From the NCBI RefSeq assembly GCF_021018805.1, contig NC_086254.1, forward strand, positions 25,791,300 through 25,855,299: DNA of 64,000 nt, written 5' to 3'. The notes beneath the pieces are model-generated. The model was not told the origin of the DNA. It did no database searches and saw only the letters and a program-made list of their open reading frames with translations. Shown here one piece after another: positions 36,978 through 46,506 of this stretch (position 1 is its first letter; the number at the start of each line of letters is the position of its first letter). Made by a program: the position numbers and the translations under genes. This stretch comes from Prinia subflava. Taxonomy: Eukaryota > Chordata > Aves > Passeriformes > Cisticolidae.

Positions 36978-39900
36978 CATTAAAAACAAATCAGTTTTAC
37001 CTTCTTTTGTCTCCAAGCATGCCATTCACTTGGTTAAGAAATTTTCTGCAATCCTATCAAAACATAGAAACTTCTTAAAGGATTGTAAAATGCAGGTTTC
37101 CCTCCCCAGAAATATTCTTCATGTGACTTACTGTCTCAAACTCTGAATCTTTAATTCCTTTAAACGCAGTGGACACAAACTCCATGGGAAACCACTGGGA
37201 GGCCAGAATTCCCCTTTGCTTCTCTGACACCATCCTGCACAGAGCTTCTGTGATGGCCACTTGTGTGTCATAGTCTGCAGCACAACGTAATTCACAGCAA
37301 GAGCAGATTTAAACAACTGGGGTGGAAAATATTGTCAGGAACTGGGGGAGCAGTGCTGAACATAATCTAGGGCCCATTAGATCGAAATATGTAGCTCATA
37401 AAGGATAATTAGAAGAAGAAGTATGGGAATAATGATGACTAAACGAGGTATTTTTCAAAATGAAACCAACCAAACTTTCCAGGACTGTCAGAGCCACACC
37501 AGGGGTTTAAACAAGAGAGGTTTTCAACTTTCATCTCTCTGAGCTGGAAATTGCAGGATACCAAAGTGATCCTGAGGGAGGTTACAGCACTGCTACCCAT
37601 GGTCACAGCTCACAGCCTCCAAGATTCACTTCTTTATCTTTTTTCCTATTTGAAAACTTTTATTCTAGAGGAAACCAAAAACTTCAACGAGTTTTCCATA
37701 CACTGAACACACAGGAACATTCCAGGTTGCAGACTGTTCTCATGCACTATTTCTATTTTTCAGATAACCTTAATCACAACATTCTGCAGCTTCCAAATGC
37801 CTTGTTTGGTTTCTTAAGAGGTCTGCAGCTAATTTTTAAGAAGTTCAATACTAAATTAAGTCCCATGCTCACCTCCAGCATCCAAAATTGTCTTGCCCAT
37901 TTCACTCCTGCCAAACAAAGGAACATTTCATCAACAAGGCCCAGCAGAAATGTTCATTATAAACTTTCAATGCATGAGACAAAGCCCTGATTCCACAGAA
38001 CTGTAAAACTTCCAAGGGGTTTTGAAAACACCTCTGGGAGCACTGCTTGGGGACTGAATCACCTGACAGATACAATTTAGATTCTATTTGCTTTTCTGAA
38101 GTGCTGTAGAACAATTTCCAGTGTGAGCAGCCCAGACTTCCAGTGAGTGATTCACTGTGCTTTAAGCACATCCTTACAAATAGGAGTTCAATTGTTTTAT
38201 GACAGCTGGGATGGGGAGAAGCCTGATTCAAACTGAGAAAAAGGAAAATTCAGGCTTCTAATGGAGAATAACCCATGAGAATACCTGTCCACAGCCACTG
38301 CCACTGAGAATTCAACAGCAAGTGCAGAAGTTGAGTTAAACAGGGACTAATCTGCACAACAGCTTAGTAAAAACCACCTCCCAACTCTGCAAATGATGGA
38401 ATGGTACAAAAATTATACTGAAGATCATTTACATGACAAGTAACATCTCCTTTGTAGAAAGTATCTTTTTCCTGGCATCTCGAGGGATCTTGTCAAGCAG
38501 TAAATTCAGTTTTTTTATTACCTAAGAAGAGTAGGAAAAGGGAGCAAGATTAAATATAAAGTAAGTTTGTTAAACTTTGAGTTATTCTTATTTTGGGCCC
38601 CTGTAATGTATTTCATACCACTGAAGAAAGCAACAGGCTTAAGTAACTGCAAAACAAGAAAAAGTGAGTTCTACATGACTTTAAATGGTATTTATCTCAC
38701 TAAAACAACCCCAATTTCAATAAATTACCTTCATTTCAATGGGAACAGTAGTTCAACAGTTCTCATTTACAGGTTTAAATACAGACAATCTTCCAAAGCC
38801 AGAGTTCCGTCTGCAGTTGATTGTTGAACTATAATGTACCTTAATTTAGCATAAAAAAGCCTTTCCTTTAGGGAAGCAGTCTCCAGAGAAGACTTTTTTG
38901 TACCTCTCCCTTTCTTTACAGGGAAAATCCCCTGACAACCTGAGGTTACTAAAATAAACAGGAGAAATTTGGACTGTACTGGAAGGAATGCAAATTCCCT
39001 GCAAGTAACTAAAGAATTTACAGTGAACAACCTTAATCCTATGTCCAGCACTTGTAAAGCACATTTTTCCTATGCTTTTATACAGCTTCCTTACCAGAAC
39101 TTTAATATCACTATTTTGTAATTTACTCTTTAAAAAACCCAACAAACAAACAAACAAATAAGCCCCACCACCACAGGTCAGTAATCTGAAACAGCCCCAA
39201 CATATAAACAACAACAAACATTCCCAGAGAAACATTACACAATCCTTCTGATCCTAGAGCACCAGAATAATCTCTTTTTTGTAGCATCTGCACAGTTAAT
39301 GACTGTCTCCACAAAGTCTGTTAACACTAACCAGGACAGTGCTGCTTAGAAAGAAGGATGTTTACCTCCTGCTGAACATAAATATTAATTCTTGCATCAG
39401 TGATGAGGGAACACGTTCTCAGAACAAAGTTCTCTAGTATTTGCATTTTACCTAACAAACAGGAGAGAAAGAAATCAAGGAGTTGTTCAAGAGTGTATTA
39501 GGCTGCCCCCTCATAAACATCTGGGAAAGGATTAATTTTCATTTAGAAATAAAAGACAGCATGTCTGATCTTTTCTCAAGGATTAGTGTTATGTAGAACA
39601 GAACAGTTATTTCAATTTATAGTAACCATATTTCCATTCCTGTGCATCACTATGCAATTCCCCTGGGTAGGAGATTATTAATTTTTAAATGTAATTGGTC
39701 AATCCTACACTCAGCTCTCTGAGATACAACTCAGGTGCTGGAATTTATCCCCCAGGCCAAGGAAATGAAAGTTCCACTGTGACCATGACACCAACCAGGC
39801 TGTAGGGACTCCTCAGTGTCACTCTGAAAGGTGAGGGCAGGGTGACATCCACAAGGACAAGGACAATGAGGAAGGATCACTGGGCTGAGCTGTGACAGGA

Positions 39901-42900
39901 CCTCAGAATCAACTTTTCTTAGGAATAACTCTGTTCATTTGCCCTCTCTGAGACTTATTGTGCTTTTTTATTACTGACAACAGCAAGTTACAAGGAAATC
40001 TGTCCACAGAGAAACTCAAACTACAGCTGATGTCACAGCAATGAGAAATGTGGTCCTTTGTGTGTTCTGAAAGAGACATTTTAAATTCTCATTTCTGCTT
40101 TTTAAGCTCACCTTCAGGTCTGCTGTCACACACAACCTGCAGTAAAAAAATACAACACAAATCATTTTGATAAAGAAAATATTACAGCATAAAAAAATCA
40201 GGCAACATGTACCTGAAGGAAGTAATCAAAAAGCATTTAAGGTTTTGAAATTATTTTGTTCTTGACAAAGAATCTACGAGATGCTCTCTACTAACCAGTG
40301 TGTTTTCCCAAACTTGTATTTCAGTTCAATTTACTGACATTATTTCACCAATGACAAAAGTTTTTATGAAGAGAAGAAAACTCACAGATCTGATGAACTG
40401 GATTAACATATCAATAATGGGTGTAATCAAAATTTGATCAAAATGAGAATTTTTTTGTTCACTGAATATTTATTGTTACTGGTTTTTTCAAATTTTATTT
40501 CATGATGCCAGCCATGAACAGAAATTAGTATGAATACAGCAAACTGTTTAACCCAAATGATTTATGATCTATTTCAGCAGTCATTGTAATGTTAACTTCA
40601 GGAAGATATTAAATAGAAGCATATTTAAAGTCCTTTTATAAACTAGTCCTTTGATAAACTAGTAACAATAATTCTGACAGATTTTATTAACAATGTATTT
40701 TTACCAGTAACATGATGAAGAAATCTTCAGCCAGACTTGTAAGCATTTCATTCTTTTCATTTCCTCTGAGGACCAAAATTCCTTTTAGCTTTTCAAACCA
40801 ATTGACCATGTAAAGGGAAAACAAAAGTAAATCTATTTTAATACCCTGGAAAAGGACAATGATTTGTATTTTACTTATGTAAAGCTATACAAACTCTACA
40901 ATGATTAAAACAACAGCAGCATCCCCACTCTGCTGAGCAGATGTTAGCCCCAGACTGAAATTCTTCACTCAGGCTAAACAAAATTAGATTATTTTAAGGA
41001 TTTTTTAACACAAAACCTGGAGATCTACTTTGACACCTGCCACCACAGATAAAACAGCTGAAAATCGATAACAAGTGAGTGAAAGAGTGCTGTTTGATGG
41101 TGTGATTACAAGCATAAAGTTATCACCCTGGTTTTGTTTATTCTTAATTTTGTTTTATTATTTTGGGCCCTTGTGATGTATTTCATACCAATGAAGAAAG
41201 CAACAGACTTCAGTAACTGCAAAACAAGAAAAGACAACGAGTTCTACATGACTTTAAATAGAGTTTATCATACTAAAACAACTTAAACTTCAATAAATTA
41301 CATCAGTTTTAGTGGGAACAGTAGTTGTTCAACAGTTGTTTCTTATTTGCAAGTGTATTATGATGATATTATTTATTTATTATTTGTTTATTATTAAAGC
41401 AGATGAGAAAGCAATTGAGTAACTCTCATCAGACACTGCCATTCATTTTCTCTCATTAATTTCAGGGTGAAATCTCCGGTGAAAGCAGCAAGGAAGTTGT
41501 TGTTCAGTTTTTGCTGAGTTACAAACAATTAATGTATCTAACATGCAGGTTAAAATAACACCAAATAATCAGAATAGCACTAGAATCTGTTGCAAGACCA
41601 GATACAAAATCACTGCTGTGGGAATTAGCAAAAAAAAGAACAAACCCAAAAATTAAACAGCACCAGGAAATTCTAATTCCTGAGTCAAAAGCAATGTAAC
41701 AAAGCACGTGAAAAGATATCACCTTGTTTCAATTGCTGTAAGCATATCTAAATTAATTATATATTGCATGATTTGTAAAACCCTCACTGGGATAGAACAG
41801 CATCCCTTTACACGGGATCACTTGACAAAGAACATTTAAATATTTAAATTCTTTGCAAAGTTATGGGACATTCTTAATTCTAACCCAATCAAGGACCAGA
41901 TCAAACACTGAGCTCTCAGTGAAGCACTGCTCATGCACTTTTTTATGCTTATATATTTATTTAGAAGTTAAAAAATGCTTTATGGTTTTACTTATCCTTC
42001 CAACAAGACCGTGTTTTATCATTGCTAGGAGTCCATCCTCTCCTGCTATCCTGATTTTTCTCCCACATTTCTGAATAGCATTTATTAAAGTAGAAATGCT
42101 TTTGATTTCTTGTTTGTCAAGTGCCTGAAATCAAAATTACAAAATAATCTTTAATGTGAAGTCCCACAAGAACTCACATTTAATTAACCAGACGCTTTTT
42201 GTTCTCAAAAGCCACCTTAAATGCAGCTTGAAGGAGAGATTTCACTCATAAAATTTATTTTGAGTTCTTAAATCAACTCCTGGTGTCAACCAAGCCAAAT
42301 GATAAAAATCTTTTTCACCCTCTTCCAAAGCTGGTGTGGATGGTTTTGATGCAATGATTACTTTACCCAGCACAGGAGCTTGTCCAATTTGTTGACAAAC
42401 TGTTTGCTGCATTTGTGAGAGACATTTTCACATTCTTCTGTGGCCAGAAATTTTTCCAAGGATTGGAAATCCTTTTTTCCTGCAGCTTCATCAATTAACT
42501 TTTCAAACTGTAAGCAATATACCAAAGCAACTGTATTACTGCGTGATCAACACTGATATAACACAGCTAATTAACACAGATTTGATGCAAGTTTTACACA
42601 ATCACCTGCTGCATTTGAAGCAAATATTCTGAATCACAAAATAATTAAGTGTAAAACCTTGAGTATAAAGCACCATATCTAATAGATTAATCCTGCAAAT
42701 ACTTATGCACTGAGATTTCATTATTTGCCTTAACTGGCTTTTGTTTTTTCATGTTACAACTAAATTCCTACAGAAGTGTTTGTTGTATCAATGCCCATTA
42801 CTTGGTATATTTAATATTTTACACTTCTGAGTTAGCTTATCTGTTCTGTCCCTTTTTTTCTAAATCAATTAAACTGGATTTCAAAATTTTGATCTTAAGT

Positions 42901-43149
42901 ATCACCTCAGTTGATTAAGCTCTGCCAAATGCATGTTTATTTGATTTATTTTCATCAATACCAATTTCCAGTTCTCCTTGCTTTCCACCCTCCTACTTTG
43001 CACTAAGCTACGTCAAAAGAAAATTTCTTCCTAGCACACTGCACTGCCACACTGAAGACTTTCCTTACAATTAAATGCTAGTAATTAAAACAATCAATAT
43101 TCATATCCTGTCCATCAGCACATACCTGCATCTCATTCCTGGCTGGCAT
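21413..43149 (-). CDS. SYCP2: Synaptonemal complex protein 2, complete coding region in 43 exons
   Basis: SYCP2 is a meiotic chromosome-axis (lateral element) protein that binds SYCP3. I recognise it by homology along its length: start MPARNEMQ, the N-terminal repeat domain, IDYSRSKK in the middle and the coiled-coil C-terminus. Coding exons in gene order: 43126-43149, 42367-42507, 41996-42124, 40705-40809, 40112-40136, 39366-39451, 38433-38521, 37873-37907, 37132-37274, 37001-37053, 36693-36738, 36412-36507, 35984-36044, 35295-35443, 34920-34994, 34319-34477, 33515-33614, 32864-32982, 32030-32113, 31839-31899, 31687-31744, 31365-31501, 30964-31061, 30614-30732, 29881-29938, 29175-29230, 28643-28691, 28349-28523, 27892-27956, 27340-27519, 26414-26597, 25773-26020, 25488-25658, 25202-25369, 24737-24827, 24067-24225, 23631-23758, 23340-23434, 23160-23259, 22682-22740, 22298-22376, 21827-21883, 21413-21481. 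Total 4383 nt, 1460 residues (human about 1530); every phase joins. Least certain: the 26414/26020 junction and the right edge of 24067-24225. Confidence 0.93.
24737..34477 (-). other. SYCP2: SYCP2 exons 16-35: low-conservation linker with short conserved blocks
   Basis: This part encodes a charged, Ser/Lys-rich and probably disordered linker. Family anchors are PSRKRKVSEAS (33515-33614), EVLDIVPDSQP (31687-31744), YNFNISGFDEPTIKLG (29881-29938), TEISWLQES and IDYSRSKK (28349-28523), KLPRRAAATKNYKEPSSSE (27340-27519) and RKSFSPVLTEAS (25773-26020). Two neighbouring exons here (25488-25658 and 25202-25369) are tandem duplicates. The junction between 26414 and 26020 is ambiguous: a donor before 26414 with acceptor at 26020 keeps the frame, but a donor at 26410 with a slightly earlier acceptor also would. 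Exon 25773-26020 sits in an unusually GC-rich patch. Confidence 0.82.
36914..36974. repeat. (A)22 followed by (TA)n in a SYCP2 intron
   Basis: A pure A run (36914-36935) passes directly into an uninterrupted TA dinucleotide run (36936-36974). It lies 26 bp from the donor side of SYCP2 exon 37001-37053, inside the intron. On the transcript it would be a TA repeat followed by a U run. Confidence 0.95.
38586..38775. repeat. Intron repeat copy A (paired with 41155-41355)
   Basis: This segment shares long stretches with 41155-41355, in the same orientation: 'attttgggccc', 'tgtatttcatacca', 'tgaagaaagcaaca', 'gttctacatgactttaaat' and 'gggaacagtagtt'. Both copies lie in SYCP2 introns. It is either a local duplication or two copies of a dispersed repeat I do not recognise. 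Confidence 0.85.
41155..41355. repeat. Intron repeat copy B (paired with 38586-38775)
   Basis: This is the second copy of the roughly 200-bp segment, in direct orientation about 2.57 kb away, inside the SYCP2 intron with AT-AC ends. Differences are small insertions and substitutions spread along the length, so the duplication is not very recent. Confidence 0.85.
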
Positions 43150-43170
43150 TTTTGCAATTCACCAACTCAG
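43126..43170 (-). other. SYCP2: SYCP2 start-codon exon
   Basis: The exon runs from a strong acceptor ('tttgctgcag' on the minus strand) to a GTATGT donor. It holds 21 nt of 5' UTR and eight codons (MPARNEMQ). The short distance from acceptor to ATG implies a separate noncoding exon 1. The most likely place is the CpG island at 43920-44150, but I cannot fix its donor. Confidence 0.85.
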
Positions 43171-43919
43171 CTGCAGCAAAGGAAACAATCAAAAGAGGTT
43201 TTGCAAACACACTGGGGAGCAGTCAAAATACATTACAAACTCCAAAGTTGCCAGTGTATAAATGGTGTATAAATGCTATTTAAGCACCGGGGGATATAAG
43301 GAAACTTTCCTGCACGGATAAACAATTGCTCAAAGCAGAGGAGAGGAGGGAATGAGCAGTTTCATGACTGGAGGCACAGAGGGGCCTGAGGGGACCCTCA
43401 GGATGTCCCAGCAGGGAAAGAGCACAGGTCAATATCAGGTTACAGGACAGGAGAATCAACAGCAAAACTCCACAAAGGCCTCCCCATAAAATGGAAAATT
43501 AAATCATTTAACACAAGTATATGATGCAGGGAAAAGGACTTCTTGATTATACATACAGTGACGGGCTTCAAAGTGACCGTCACCAGCTAAAAGCAAGAGC
43601 TGGGTAACAGAGGTTTCTGAAAATAGTGTCTTAATACTTAAGGGCAGACAAAGTATTTGCTTTGTTGAACATTTGAGAAAGGCAATGAATCTGTTAATGC
43701 TTTGTATGAATTATTTCACACCAACTAAACCATGCGCAGTCAACAGCCTGCACCTTTGGCCTTCCCATCCCAGATATTATACAGAAAAAACAGTGATTAA
43801 AGATAGGGAATGACCTCTGTAGAACATCAACTGGGAACACAGCCTAGCTATTCCTGTATTAAGTACCAGAGGAATAACAAATACAGGGTGATTTTTAATT
43901 ACTTTTTCCAACACAAAAC

Positions 43920-44400
43920 ACAACCGCCTCCGCTGAGGCCCGTGCTAGCACCTCACAACTCCCCCGTCTCCGAGCCGGTCAGACAGCCCTGAGGAGGAGC
44001 AGAAATCCCTTTTGGATAAAGGAGCCGCCCAGGCCTGGAACGCCCCCGGCTCTCCGGAGCTCCGGCCGGGCGCGGCCTCACCGCGCTCTCCGCCCGCCCT
44101 CAGCCGCGCGCCCTCAGCGCGGGCCGCGCCTCCCCGCCCGCGAGCCCCGCCGGCCAATCAGCGCCCGGCAGCGCGGCCGCGGGCCAATGGCGAGGGGCGG
44201 GGCGGGCACTGCGGGCCAATGGCGAGGGGCGGGGCGGGCACTGCGGGCCAATGGCGAGGGGCGGGGCGGGCACTGCGGGCCAATGGCGAGGGGCGGGGGG
44301 CGGGCACTGCGGGCCAATGGCGAGGGGCGGGGGGCGGGCACTGCGGGCCCTCAGCGCGGCCGGCGGGAGCCCGTCCTCAGCGCGGTGCTGCGGCACCGGG
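43920..44400 (-). promoter_or_regulatory. SYCP2: SYCP2 CpG-island promoter
   Basis: A sharp GC- and CpG-rich island in otherwise AT-rich DNA lies just upstream of the SYCP2 start exon. It contains six CCAAT boxes (44154, 44184, 44216, 44248, 44280, 44314) and repeated GC boxes of the 'ggggcgggg' type. There is no clear TATA box. The layout (transcription start near 43950-44150, factor sites further right) fits minus-strand initiation. A divergent plus-strand transcript is possible but not shown. Confidence 0.75.
44181..44350. repeat. 32-34-bp promoter repeat carrying CCAAT and GC boxes, five copies
   Basis: The unit reads 'gggccaatggcgagg' then 'ggcggggcgggcactgc'. Spacing between CCAAT boxes is 32, 32, 32 and 34 bp; the longer last units have two extra G. 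Each unit therefore brings one NF-Y-type CCAAT site and one Sp-type GC box in fixed spacing, about three helical turns apart. A single older CCAAT (44154) lies outside the array. Confidence 0.95.
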
Positions 44401-44608
44401 AATTGTCTCTGTCTGCAGCCGCTGTTTAGAACCAAATTTCCGCACACACAGAGAAATTACTGGGCATGACTTGCTAAACCAGTGTAATCCATGCCTATGC
44501 TTAATTTAGAAACGCTTTCACTGCCCGAGTAGGTGCAAAGACACGCTCGGTTACAGACCTGCTGTGGGCAAAGGGCTTCCACTGACGTTTGTGGTCATTA
44601 TTATGCAA

Positions 44609-44716
44609 AGGGGACTGGATAATGTGCTTAAGTGGAATCCAGCAGTGCACTGGATAATGTGCTTAAATGGAATCCTGCAGTACTGAGTAATGTGTTTAAA
44701 TGGAATCCGACAGTGC
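44609..44716. repeat. Three-copy tandem repeat of about 33-38 bp
   Basis: The copies read 'ggataatgtgcttaagtgg' then 'aatccagcagtgcact', with two further diverged copies ending 'aatcctgcagtact' and 'aatccgacagtgcc'. Copies differ at several positions, so this is older than the promoter array next to it. Confidence 0.85.
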
Positions 44717-46480
44717 CAAAGGGGGCTTTACCTGTACTGGTGTGGTACTGCTGTATCTATAACCATATCACAAATACAGATGATAAAATTTATCGTGAAT
44801 CTCACATACTCCAAAAGAGCATCGAGAAGTGTCTCCGTTCATACCTAGAATAAGCAGCAATAGTGGAGCATCTAGGGGAGAAGTCACCTTTCACAGCAGG
44901 TAAACCTGCAGCAGTTGTAAATAAAATAATACTGCTGATTCCCTGAAATAAGAAAGATAAAAACACTGAGGAAACAAACAAACAAACAAACAAAAAACCA
45001 AAACCAAACAAAAAACAACTGCACAGAAAGTATTTAAAATACCACGAGATGTCACTGTAATGCAAGAAAATGACAAGTGGTGTGAGAAGTGGAGTATCTG
45101 CACTGAGGAGCTGGGAGTGAGCAGTGCTGAAGCAGATTTGTAAAACAGCTTTACTGAGAAACCTCCTAAAGACAAAACTTTAAATGAGGAACTTGGAGCA
45201 TCAGAAGTTTTCTGTGAAAACTGAATCCTGAACTGTACTTTCACCATATGAAGTAGAAATAGTCAAAGCCAGTTTGAAGTTGATGCTTTTCCTTACCAGT
45301 CACCTGAGCAAACAGAGGCTGAGCCTGCCCAGCCCTACTCATTCTACAGCAAAGGAGAAGTGAGACAGTCCAGAAGTGGATCACACACTTTCCTTCCTGC
45401 AGTCTACACTGAGATCAACTTCAGCTCATTTCTCATTCCATAACATTGGTCTGTTTTGTTTGGTTTAGCAGAAGGGAAGTCAAAGAGAAATTTAATTGAG
45501 TTATGCATTAAACAGACCAAAACCAACAGTGAAATTATCTGGCTACGGTCATTTCAGGCACGTGTAAAAGTACCAGAGAAAATGGAACCAAAACTCTTGA
45601 GGGTAGGGTAGCACTATTTACATGGACTCTTACTCACTCCAGCAGCAAAAATATTTATTTCCTTATGACAGTTAATGGCCAAGGTATTTTCGATCTTTGG
45701 CACAGCGGCTGTTGTGTGTGAAGGGTCAGAAGTGTTGATACCAACAGTCTGAATATCAAGTGTCAGCTGAAATACCTGCAGATCTGAGATCACAGGGAGA
45801 GAGAAGTTGGCAAAGAAGTCAGGACTAATGTTACACTCCCGTTGCCAAATGAATAATCACTGAGACTTGCAGTTCTAAGTCTTTACCAGCTGTAAAGTAC
45901 AACTGAGCACTGATGATACACTACATTAAGTGAAGTGCTGTAGTTACTGACTGTAGATGCATATTACTCTGATTACAATTTGCATTTTAATTTTTTTCTT
46001 TGTAAAATAAATACAAATAAACTATGAATTTGAAACTGTGAAAATACCACCTATATTAAAGGTAACACCAACAACCTGTAAGACAAACCTGATAGTTGGA
46101 TGTTTGCAGAAAAAACCCTATAATTTTCTTAAATAATATTGCATTTTTGAACAACTTAATATAGACATGCCCATGCATTTAAGCTGATTTGCAATAATCA
46201 GCTCTGATTAAAAAGTAACTGGTAATAGATATATTTTTATTTATTATGTCTGGTAGTTTGATGTCTGCATTTTGCTTCAGGAGAAACCTGGTGAGATAAT
46301 TCCAATCTTCAGCTCTACCAAGACCTACCCCAATGGAGCTGCATTTCACATGGAGGATAAATCAGGCACTGCAGAATAAATCAGGGGCACTCTTAACATA
46401 GCACAGGTAGATAGATTTTAATGAAACCTGGCAGGGGAAAGAACCTGGTTTGGGAGGAAAGGATACAGCAAGGAGAACTG

Positions 46481-46506
46481 AAAAAAAAAAAAAAAAAAAA
46501 AAAAAA
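46481..46506. repeat. A26 homopolymer
   Basis: Twenty-six consecutive A bases with no recognisable retroposed gene or SINE body attached on the left. It is intergenic. Confidence 0.9.

Larger units (their letters stand above)
34920..43149 (-). other. SYCP2: SYCP2 exons 1-15: N-terminal armadillo-like and PH-like domains
   Basis: Exons 1-15 encode the globular N-terminus, known in the family as an armadillo-repeat-like domain followed by a pleckstrin-homology-like domain. Clear landmarks are KCSKQFVNKLD (42367-42507), MVNWFEKLKGIL (40705-40809), LRTCSLITDARINIYVQQE (39366-39451), DKIPRDARKKIL (38433-38521), DYDTQVAITEALCRM (37132-37274), NQVNGMLGDKRRVFTFP (37001-37053 into 36693-36738) and EDFWIDFNTGS (36412-36507). 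Exon sizes are small; 40112-40136 is only 25 nt. The ATG at 43147-43149 was chosen because MPAR...Q directly precedes FEKLIDEA, matching the mammalian start. The start exon has an acceptor at 43170/43171, so a noncoding first exon must lie upstream in the CpG island. Confidence 0.9.

Noticed and set aside
44181..44350. Regularly spaced repeats resembling a CRISPR array
   Set aside because: There are no unique spacers between repeats, and the context is a vertebrate promoter; it is a tandem minisatellite.
44012..44509. 165-codon plus-strand frame rich in Gly/Ala/Arg
   Set aside because: Produced by the CCAAT/GC-box promoter array; no coding features.
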